A DNA stretch of 9,141 nt from Thermoplasmata archaeon (GTDB lineage Archaea > Thermoplasmatota > Thermoplasmata > WALJ01), in the NCBI GenBank assembly GCA_026986305.1, contig JALSOU010000142.1:1-9141 (forward strand), read 5' to 3'. The stretch's first letter is position 1, and every line of letters begins with the position of its first letter. The position numbers and the translations under genes were made by a program. Below, piece by piece: positions 1-5,747 of this stretch. Below the pieces are notes generated by a model. That model did no database searches. It worked only from the letters and a program-made list of their open reading frames with translations, and was not told where the DNA came from.

Positions 1-393
1 TTCTATGGCCCTTTTTTCAGCCCTTTTAAGCGATGTCATTCCAACTTTCACCAGCCTTCCTGAAAAGGCTATGTAAACAACATGCTCCCTCGAGCAGAAC
101 TCAACACCGCAGATGGAACCGTCGCACTGAGGCTCAAATATGCAGGATTGTATTGGAATAATGGGTTTTGCGCAGTTTTCGCACTGCCTGAACTCCCCAA
201 CCACCGCATTGTCAGGGCATGGAATATATTCGTCGCCGTCAAATGACCCTATGCACCAGATAGTTTTGCTGGCTGAGAGCTCTATGTAGCCGTATTCGGC
301 GATATTTATCGGTTTAAGGGAGTTTTCATGGTAAACTAAGAGAATGGGTGAGAATCCATCCCAGTCGTAGGAAATCACATGAGCGCTCTTCAA
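1..393 (-). CDS. DUF2797 family protein, N-terminal part (runs off left edge)
   Basis: Translating the minus strand from TTG at 393 gives 131 open codons to the window edge with no stop, so the C-terminal part is missing. Six cysteines form a zinc-finger-like cluster: C71-x2-C74, C84, and C90-x4-C95-x4-C100. A segment reading HVVYIAFSGRLVKVGMTS follows at residues 104-121. A cysteine cluster followed by H-V/I-V-Y-x-A and K-V-G-x-T is what I recall for DUF2797, a family of unknown function in archaea and bacteria whose second half faintly resembles GIY-YIG domains. The start is uncertain. TTG at 393 has a GAGGGG stretch about 7 bases upstream; GTG at 399 is also in frame but sits directly against that stretch. 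An in-frame TAG lies just further upstream. The gene diverges from acdB. Zinc binding is inferred from cysteine spacing only. Confidence 0.72.
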   Translation of the reverse strand, partial: MKSAHVISYDWDGFSPILLVYHENSLKPINIAEYGYIELSASKTIWCIGSFDGDEYIPCPDNAVVGEFRQCENCAKPIIPIQSCIFEPQCDGSICGVEFCSREHVVYIAFSGRLVKVGMTSLKRAEKRAIE

Positions 394-439
394 TCTCACA
401 CCCCTCTATCTGTTCATGTACTTTTGCTTTCCCTTTCGC

Positions 440-452
440 AAATATCTTTATA
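440..452 (+). promoter_or_regulatory. TATA-type promoter for acdB-dph6, possibly used in both directions
   Basis: The stretch AAATATCTTTATA ends 20 bases before the acdB ATG at 473. Archaeal transcription normally starts about 20-27 bases downstream of the TATA box, so the transcript should begin at or very near the ATG and be leaderless. No Shine-Dalgarno site is present, which fits. On the minus strand the same bases read TATAAAGATATTT. From there a minus-strand transcript would start around 420-425 and include the GAGGGG in front of the DUF2797 gene. The plus-strand use is the better supported of the two. Confidence 0.65.
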
Positions 453-472
453 CGATGTGCTGTTGCACGCCC

Positions 473-1132
473 ATGAATCAGCTCATTGAATCTTTCAAAG
501 GAAGAAAGGCGCTTGCTGAGCACGAAGTAAAGGAAATATTGGATAAATATGGGTTTAAAACCCCTAAAAGAGAGGTCAGAGCGCCGGGTGAGGATTTAGG
601 CGAGGTGAAACTGAGGTATCCCCTAGTTATAAAGGCATCATCTCCTGAGATACTCCATAAAACAGACCTAGGGGCTGTGAAGCTGAACATTCAGAACTAT
701 GAGGACCTTAAAAAGGAGTTCAGCGCCATGAGAAAGAAGTTTCCCGATGCCCACATACTCATTGAAGAGATGGTGAAACCGGGAGTGGAGGCCATAATCG
801 GAGTCATAGATGACCCCACCTTCGGACTTGCGGTGATGGTTGGCCTAGGTGGCATTTACACGGAGATATACAAGGATGTCTCTTTCAGGATAATACCAAT
901 AACAAAAGACGATGCTGATGAGATGCTCAGGGACCTGAAAGGACACAAGATATTTGAGGGGTTCAGAGGGATAAAAACCGATAGAAAGGGCCTGATAAAC
1001 ACCCTTATGAAGGTTTCAAAGCTGGCAAGCGATTTTGAAGGGCATCTCAGCCAGATGGACCTGAACCCTGTGTTCGTAAGGGAAAAGGATGTCATGGTCG
1101 TGGATGCAAAGATGGTGCTGAAACAGGCATGA
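473..1132 (+). CDS. acdB: Acetyl/acyl-CoA synthetase (ADP-forming), beta subunit
   Basis: A 219-residue cytoplasmic protein with the ATP-grasp_5 fold of the beta subunit of ADP-forming acyl-CoA synthetase. The enzyme converts acyl-CoA, ADP and phosphate to acid, CoA and ATP, the main ATP-yielding step of peptide fermentation in many archaea. Visible family motifs are VIKASSPEILHKTDLGAV (52-69), IEEMVKPGVEAIIGV (97-111), GLGGIYTE (124-131) and DLNPVFV (196-202). The length suits a separate beta subunit. The alpha subunit, with its CoA-binding and phosphohistidine domains, is not in this window and should lie elsewhere. An in-frame ATG at 416 lies upstream of the TATA box, and another at 455 falls between the box and the expected transcript start. 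ATG 473 sits at the predicted start and begins a family-like N terminus, so I prefer it. dph6 follows after 4 bases, so the two are probably co-transcribed. Whether the substrate is acetyl-, branched-chain or aryl-CoA cannot be read from the sequence. Confidence 0.9.
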   Translation: MNQLIESFKGRKALAEHEVKEILDKYGFKTPKREVRAPGEDLGEVKLRYPLVIKASSPEILHKTDLGAVKLNIQNYEDLKKEFSAMRKKFPDAHILIEEMVKPGVEAIIGVIDDPTFGLAVMVGLGGIYTEIYKDVSFRIIPITKDDADEMLRDLKGHKIFEGFRGIKTDRKGLINTLMKVSKLASDFEGHLSQMDLNPVFVREKDVMVVDAKMVLKQA

Positions 1133-1136
1133 TCTC

Positions 1137-1796
1137 ATGGCCATGAAGCTGGTCTCCCTTCTGTCAGGAGGAAAGGATTCAACATATTCCACATATCTTG
1201 CACAGAGAGAGGGATACGAAGTAAGGGATGCCATAATATTCGTGCCTGAAACAGATTCATACATGTTTCACAGGCCCAATGCCTCTCAGGCTGTGAAGAT
1301 TGCCGAGGCCATGGGATTGAAACCCATCCTATGGAAAACGAAGGGCATAAAGGAAATGGAGCTGGAGGACCTGAAAAAAGCACTGGAATCTGTGGATGCA
1401 GATGGAGTGATAGCGGGAGCGATAGCATCAAAGTACCAGTTTGAGAGGGTTAAAAGGATATGTGATTCGCTGGGGCTTGAGACATACACACCGCTGTGGG
1501 GAAGGAATCAGGTGGAGATAATGAGAGAGATGATTTCAGAGGGATTCAAAATAATGGTTGTATCGGTGAGCGCATACGGTCTCGGGGAGGAGTGGCTCGG
1601 CAGGATTATAGATGAAAATGCCTTAAATGAGCTCATTGAAATAGAGGGAAAATACCGGATAAATGTCAGCGGAGAGGGGGGAGAGTATGAGACAATGGTC
1701 ATAGATGGGCCAAATTTCTCTAGGCCTTTAAGGTATGAAATCGTGAAAAAGGTATGGAAAAGGGACTATGGGTGGATTGAGGTCAATCTGCATTAG
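1137..1796 (+). CDS. dph6: Diphthine-ammonia ligase (Dph6-type ATP pyrophosphatase)
   Basis: A 219-residue cytoplasmic enzyme of the Dph6 / MJ0570-related family. In this family ATP activates diphthine on elongation factor 2 and ammonia amidates it, the last step of diphthamide synthesis. The PP-loop SGGKDS (10-15) binds ATP. Other family signatures are GAIASKYQ (94-101), PLWGRN (119-124) and the near-C-terminal GEGGEYET (179-186). Length is normal for the archaeal form, which lacks the extra C-terminal domains of the eukaryotic protein. ATG 1137 is 4 bases after the acdB stop. ATG 1143, two codons later, gives the more usual MKLVSLLSGGKDS beginning and is an equal alternative; no clear ribosome site decides between them. 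It converges tail to tail with arcC, with only 1797-1800 between the stop codons. Function is assigned by family; the acdB neighbour gives no metabolic link. Confidence 0.87.
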   Translation: MAMKLVSLLSGGKDSTYSTYLAQREGYEVRDAIIFVPETDSYMFHRPNASQAVKIAEAMGLKPILWKTKGIKEMELEDLKKALESVDADGVIAGAIASKYQFERVKRICDSLGLETYTPLWGRNQVEIMREMISEGFKIMVVSVSAYGLGEEWLGRIIDENALNELIEIEGKYRINVSGEGGEYETMVIDGPNFSRPLRYEIVKKVWKRDYGWIEVNLH

Positions 1797-1800
1797 GCAT

Positions 1801-2754
1801 TCATTCCCTTAGGATGTGGGTTCCAGCCCTTCTTTTGACGGCTTTTTCTAGTTTTTCAGGTGATGTTATTATTACCTCTTCCCCCCCATTTTCAAGGAAA
1901 TCTATGGCGGCCTCTATCTTTGGCCCCATGCTGCCAGCAGGGAATTGCCCCTCTTTGTAATAGGTTTTTATCTCATCAAGGGTTACAACATCCAGAGGCA
2001 TCTCATCCTCTTTTCCATAGTTTATGTAGACATTATCCACAGCCGTGAGTATTATGAAAAGCCTTTCACCTATGAGCTTTGCCAGGAGAGCAGAAGCCCT
2101 GTCTTTGTCTATAACAGCTTCAACTCCCTTATATCCGTATTCTGTTTTTATCACAGGTATGCCTCCGCCACCCACGGCGATTACCAGCTCTCCCGGAGTC
2201 TTTCCAAATATTAGCCTTTTTATGGCCTCTTTTTCCACGATATCAATGGGCTTTGGGGACGGTACAACCCTTCTCCACCCTCCTCTTGCTTTGTCCTCTC
2301 TCATAATCCAACCTTTCTCTATCATCAGTCTTTTCGCCTCTTTCTCCGTATAGAATGGGCCCACGGGCTTGGTGGGATTTTCAAAGGCAGGATCATTCTC
2401 ATCCACGACAACCTGAACTATCATTGAGCTGACTGTCCTCTCTATCCCTCTTTTCATAAGCTCATTGCTCAGAGCCTGCTGAATCATGTATCCTATGAGA
2501 CCTTGGGATTCAGCCACGCAGACATCCAGAGGCATTGGAGGTATCCCCTCCTTGGCCGCTATTTCATTCTGCAAAAGGATGTTTCCCACCTGCGGGCCGT
2601 TTCCATGGGTGAATATCACATCGTAGCCCATCTCTATTATGTTGGCTAAGGGTTCGGCGCTCTCCTTTACATTCTTCATCTGCTCTTCGTATGTGCCTTT
2701 GTCTTCGGGCTTCAGAAGCGCATTTCCTCCTAAAGCTATAACTGCAGTCCTCAT
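1801..2754 (-). CDS. arcC: Carbamate kinase
   Basis: A 317-residue cytoplasmic amino-acid-kinase-fold enzyme that interconverts carbamoyl phosphate plus ADP with carbamate plus ATP. It usually makes ATP when arginine, citrulline or agmatine is broken down. Motifs in order are ALGGNAL (7-13), THGNGPQVG (49-57), PTKPVGPFYT (127-136), RRVVPSPKP (161-169), VGGGGIPV (194-201), VIDKDRASALLA (214-225), TAVDNVYINYG (237-247) and GSMGPK (274-279). This is a complete set at full family length. The reading frame stays open upstream to 2847, but ATG 2754 is chosen: GGTG (part of AAAGGTG) stands 7 bases before it, the protein begins at the conserved MRTAVIALGG, and the upstream extension would cross the TATA box. 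No arginine deiminase or ornithine carbamoyltransferase gene is nearby, so the carbamoyl phosphate source is not shown here. It is divergent from the sedolisin gene. Confidence 0.95.
   Translation of the reverse strand: MRTAVIALGGNALLKPEDKGTYEEQMKNVKESAEPLANIIEMGYDVIFTHGNGPQVGNILLQNEIAAKEGIPPMPLDVCVAESQGLIGYMIQQALSNELMKRGIERTVSSMIVQVVVDENDPAFENPTKPVGPFYTEKEAKRLMIEKGWIMREDKARGGWRRVVPSPKPIDIVEKEAIKRLIFGKTPGELVIAVGGGGIPVIKTEYGYKGVEAVIDKDRASALLAKLIGERLFIILTAVDNVYINYGKEDEMPLDVVTLDEIKTYYKEGQFPAGSMGPKIEAAIDFLENGGEEVIITSPEKLEKAVKRRAGTHILRE
1843..1856 (+). terminator. Candidate T-tract terminator for acdB-dph6, inside the arcC 3' end
   Basis: Two runs of five T (1843-1847 and 1852-1856) lie about 50 bases beyond the dph6 stop on the plus strand. 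Archaeal intrinsic termination depends mainly on U tracts. Because arcC ends 4 bases from dph6, any plus-strand terminator must lie within antisense arcC sequence, and these are the first T runs met. The same bases encode lysine-rich residues on the arcC strand, so coding constraint alone could also explain them. Confidence 0.35.
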
Positions 2755-2794
2755 GGAAACGCACCTTTGGAAGGGGGAATGAGAAGAGCTCTCG

Positions 2795-2803
2795 TATAAA
2801 AAG
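2795..2803 (-). promoter_or_regulatory. TATA box for arcC
   Basis: Read on the minus strand this is CTTTTTATA, preceded by GATGAAAT as a purine/A-rich BRE-like stretch. Its inner edge is 40 bases from the arcC ATG. A start 20-27 bases downstream would give a leader of roughly 15-20 bases that just holds the AAAGGTG ribosome site at 2763-2769. Confidence 0.6.
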
Positions 2804-2860
2804 ATTTCATCCGAGAACAGTTTTCTTTTGAATAAAATTATTAACAACGACTACCGATAT

Positions 2861-2869
2861 CTTTATAAA
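2861..2869 (+). promoter_or_regulatory. TATA box and ribosome site for the sedolisin gene
   Basis: CTTTATAAA, preceded by CCGATAT, lies 49 bases before ATG 2919. Transcription should start near 2888-2895 and give a leader of about 25-30 bases. That leader contains a strong Shine-Dalgarno match, AAGGTGA at 2906-2912, six bases before the ATG. The ATG, the ribosome site and the signal peptide right behind it fix the start with good confidence. Confidence 0.65.
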
Positions 2870-2918
2870 CCATGAATGTAATAGATAATTGCATATTACT
2901 GAGAGAAGGTGAGGAAAA

Positions 2919-5648
2919 ATGGAAAAAAGAGGAAAGAAACTGGCATTAGTGGCCATCTTGATAGCATTATGGATGGCTTTGCCGGGGAGCGCAATCCTAG
3001 GAGGGGGAGCGCTCGCAGGGAACTCGGAGATAGTCGCAAGCAACGGATTCGTACTGGGTTCTCTAACACCTTATGAAAAGAGTTATGACCCCAGCGTTAT
3101 AAACAACGACAACTTTATAGGATACACAAATCAGAGCGAAAAAATAGGAATTGTCATAGGATTTCAGTGGAGAAATAACGAGCAGTTGAAGGCCTTCCTG
3201 AAAGAGGTCAATGACCCGAATTCCCCTGAATACAGGCATTTCATGACATGGGAAGACCTAAAGGATAAGTATGCTCCAAACGAGTATGTCTACAACGCTA
3301 CTGTTGAATGGCTCAAGAACAGTGGGATACACATAGAGCACACATGGCCTCTGAGAAATGCAATTTCAATAGTGGACACAGTTGGAAATATAGAACGGGT
3401 TTTCCAGACGAAGTTCGGAGATTTTAAGGGAGATGGAAGCACGAGGGATGTATATTATGCTGCTCTGGAACCTCTGAAATTGCCCTCAAATCTCATACCC
3501 TATCTTAACGGAATAAGCGGTACGAACAACGCAGCAAAACCTGTGATGCACTATTATACAAGCAGCAGTACTGACTACATGACAGGAGCGGATATAGCGA
3601 AGATGGACAGGGTATTTGAGCTGTATAACGACACATCCGACGGCTCCGCAAGCTCCAAGCACATATTCGCCACGGGTCTAACTGTGGCCACGGTTCTCTG
3701 GGAAGGGAGCAGTGGAGGTTTATTTGGAGGGGGCGAAGCTGCGCCCTACGACCCCTCGGCTGTTAATTACTACTTCCACCATGTGATTCCAACATGGATA
3801 CAGAATCTTGGAGTGATGTCCCATGTCTGGGGCCATGGAACAGAAAGTGACTGCGTTTCTCCTGGAAGTGGAACTGATGGCAGTGTTTCTGTGGAAAACG
3901 AGCTGGATCTTGAGATGGTCGGCACACTGGCTCCGGGTGTGGATGTTGTCTGTGTCTATTCAGATTCCTCACAGAAAAACTTCCCTGCAGATAACTACAA
4001 CTACATATTGAACACATTGACACATAACACGACCCTTGTGGCAGTGAGCAATTCGTGGGGATATAACTCTGAAACTGCTGTGGATGCCACCACAATGGCT
4101 GATGTTGAGGCATTAAACGCTCTCGGAGTCACAGTTCTCGCTGCCAGCGGGGATAGCGGTAAGAATACTCCTTCTACACCTGCAACAGCAGCCTATGATG
4201 ACTATGGATTTTTGGCTATAGGTGGAACCACCCCGACTCCAAATGGTGTAGATGACACCACCATAGAGGATTACGCCACCATGGCATACAACACCAATAC
4301 CCAGAATCCAAGAAGCGATGAAGTTGTATGGTATAATGGAGGAGGTCTTAGCTCTTCAGGCTCACAGTGCGGTGTAAGCGGCATATACCCAGAGCCTTGG
4401 TGGCAGAATGTGACAATAGGCGCTGGAAAAGGAGGCAGGGTAACAGCAGACATCTCTTCCATGGGAGACAGGACCATGATTTACATAAGCGATGGAAGTG
4501 GAAGCAATAGCTGGAATACAGGCTATAGTGGAACATCCTTCGCATGTCCGATCGTCGCAGGTATATTTGCAGAGATGGCCGCATACGCCGGGAGGTACTT
4601 CGATGGTGAAGGGGCAAGTACAGGCCAGACCTCCATCTACGGTTTCGGTTTCTTCGCTCCAACGATATATCTTCTGGCAAACGATTATAATGTCACAAAT
4701 CCTCCAAACCACCCGTTCTTCGATGTTGTCTCAGGAAGTGTTAGCGGAGCGTCTGCGCACACAGGTTATGATGAGCCAACAGGATGGGGCGTACCGAACG
4801 CATGGGAGCTACTTCACGACATAGGATTCAAGATGGCTTCACAGGAGAGCGAGCAATCGGTGGAGCAGACGAAATCCACTTACTATGATATCGACATCTG
4901 GTTCCCGTACAACTGGACGAGCGAAGTGGGTCATTTTCAGGTTAGCGGGCTTCCTCCACACACATCGTTCAGCACAGACTCCTCCTATGTTCATCCAGCA
5001 GGCAGCGGTGATAAGAGCACCGTGAGATTCACGATTCAGACTAGCAAATACACACCAACAGGTACATACACCCTAACCATAAGCGCATACACATACAACC
5101 ACACATCAGGAAAGTGGGGAAACCTGACAAACAGCGTGAATGTTACCCTCACAGTATATCCAGAGCCTGTGCACTTCCACAGTGGGTGGAACCTCATCTC
5201 AATATCGTGGCTTAGAAATCCAACAGACATAAACACAGCTCTTTCCGGAGTATCATGGGACAGGGCGATGGTATATCTGAACAACACATGGCACACCTAT
5301 GATATCCACAGAGATGCGAAATATAACCGTGGATTCCCTCTCATCGACAATACGATGGGAATATGGGTGCATGCGACATCAGATGGAGACTTGCATAGCC
5401 AGATGCCAGACTTCACCACCACTACGATATATCTCCATAAGGGATGGAATCTCATAGGATATCCCAGTGGAACAGTTAGAACAGCCCAGGAGATAATGTC
5501 TGGCTTCACAGGCTCATACGACTATATTCAGGCATACAATTCCTCTGTGGACAACATAGTGGATATAGGTCAGAGCGATGAGATGGAAATGACCTATGGG
5601 TACTGGATCCATGTGACATCTCCCGGAACACTCACCATAGATTGGTGA
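2919..5648 (+). CDS. Secreted S53 family (sedolisin/kumamolisin) serine-carboxyl protease with C-terminal GWNLI repeats
   Basis: A 909-residue secreted endopeptidase precursor. Residues 1-33 look like a Sec signal peptide: basic MEKRGKK, a hydrophobic core, then possible cleavage after GSA (25) or ALA (33). Residues about 50-205 match the S53 activation prodomain (SPEYRHFMTWEDLKDKYAP at 102-120). The catalytic domain is about 210-635. The expected triad is E326 and D330 in VENELDLEMVGTLAPG and S540 in GYSGTS; the oxyanion aspartate is D412 in AASGDSG. The D330-D412 spacing of 82 equals D82-D164 of kumamolisin. TGYDEPTGWG (615-624) fits the terminal calcium site. Residues about 650-748 look like a beta-sandwich, followed by two GWNLI repeats to the end. 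About a dozen N-x-S/T sequons suggest glycosylation. There is no C-terminal membrane anchor, so release or non-covalent wall binding is likely. S53 enzymes are usually acid-active, so the cell surface probably faces acid. Its likely role is digesting external protein as food. Confidence 0.93.
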   Translation: MEKRGKKLALVAILIALWMALPGSAILGGGALAGNSEIVASNGFVLGSLTPYEKSYDPSVINNDNFIGYTNQSEKIGIVIGFQWRNNEQLKAFLKEVNDPNSPEYRHFMTWEDLKDKYAPNEYVYNATVEWLKNSGIHIEHTWPLRNAISIVDTVGNIERVFQTKFGDFKGDGSTRDVYYAALEPLKLPSNLIPYLNGISGTNNAAKPVMHYYTSSSTDYMTGADIAKMDRVFELYNDTSDGSASSKHIFATGLTVATVLWEGSSGGLFGGGEAAPYDPSAVNYYFHHVIPTWIQNLGVMSHVWGHGTESDCVSPGSGTDGSVSVENELDLEMVGTLAPGVDVVCVYSDSSQKNFPADNYNYILNTLTHNTTLVAVSNSWGYNSETAVDATTMADVEALNALGVTVLAASGDSGKNTPSTPATAAYDDYGFLAIGGTTPTPNGVDDTTIEDYATMAYNTNTQNPRSDEVVWYNGGGLSSSGSQCGVSGIYPEPWWQNVTIGAGKGGRVTADISSMGDRTMIYISDGSGSNSWNTGYSGTSFACPIVAGIFAEMAAYAGRYFDGEGASTGQTSIYGFGFFAPTIYLLANDYNVTNPPNHPFFDVVSGSVSGASAHTGYDEPTGWGVPNAWELLHDIGFKMASQESEQSVEQTKSTYYDIDIWFPYNWTSEVGHFQVSGLPPHTSFSTDSSYVHPAGSGDKSTVRFTIQTSKYTPTGTYTLTISAYTYNHTSGKWGNLTNSVNVTLTVYPEPVHFHSGWNLISISWLRNPTDINTALSGVSWDRAMVYLNNTWHTYDIHRDAKYNRGFPLIDNTMGIWVHATSDGDLHSQMPDFTTTTIYLHKGWNLIGYPSGTVRTAQEIMSGFTGSYDYIQAYNSSVDNIVDIGQSDEMEMTYGYWIHVTSPGTLTIDW
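5169..5645 (+). repeat. Two tandem GWNLI-type repeats in the sedolisin C terminus
   Basis: At protein level residues 751-825 and 837-905 share the same plan. A short beta strand leads into GWNLI (756-760 and 842-846), then a variable middle, then G-I/Y-W-I/V-H-A/V-T-S-x-G-x-L (814-825 and 894-905). The starts are 86 residues apart. The DNA has diverged, so this is an old duplication and not a recent one. Such GWNL modules occur, as I recall, in other secreted archaeal and bacterial proteins and probably mediate binding to a surface or substrate; that role is inference. Confidence 0.75.
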
Positions 5649-5747
5649 GCAAAACCCTTTAAACTTAATTTATTATTTTTAAAATAATTTAAAATAAAGA
5701 ATTTTAAAATAAGCGATTATTGGGTTTTTAAAAGTCCGTGTTTTTTG
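5649..5747. terminator. AT-rich convergent terminator region
   Basis: This 99-base gap between the ends of the sedolisin and thiolase genes is almost entirely A/T. The plus strand has T runs at 5725-5729 and 5741-5746, suitable for ending the sedolisin transcript. The minus strand has several short T runs within 5675-5710 for the thiolase transcript. TTTTAAAATAA occurs at about 5678-5688 and again at 5702-5712. TTATTTTTAAAATAA is a near-palindrome that could form a weak hairpin. No gene is visible. Confidence 0.55.

Noticed and set aside
416..472. Longer acdB N terminus from ATG 416 or 455
   Set aside because: ATG 416 lies upstream of the TATA box at 440-452 and 455 lies before the expected transcript start; the added residues (rich in Cys, Phe and Tyr) do not look like the family.
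326..523. 65-codon minus-strand frame across the DUF2797-acdB junction
   Set aside because: It overlaps the DUF2797 start region and the acdB start in other frames, covers the shared promoter, and has no family features.
1860..2353. Plus-strand frames antisense to carbamate kinase
   Set aside because: Carbamate kinase motifs run throughout the opposite strand; these frames have no independent support.
2755..2847. 31-residue N-terminal extension of carbamate kinase
   Set aside because: It spans the TATA box at 2795-2803. A ribosome site stands directly before ATG 2754, where the conserved protein start lies.
3763..4712. Several 110-116-codon frames on both strands inside the sedolisin gene
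   Set aside because: They are shadows of the protease catalytic domain, which carries the real motifs; none has a ribosome site or domain.
5649..5747. AT-rich repeats as a replication origin or attachment site
   Set aside because: The region is short, flanked by two gene ends, and lacks origin-recognition-box-like repeats or an integrase or tRNA neighbour. Transcription termination explains it.
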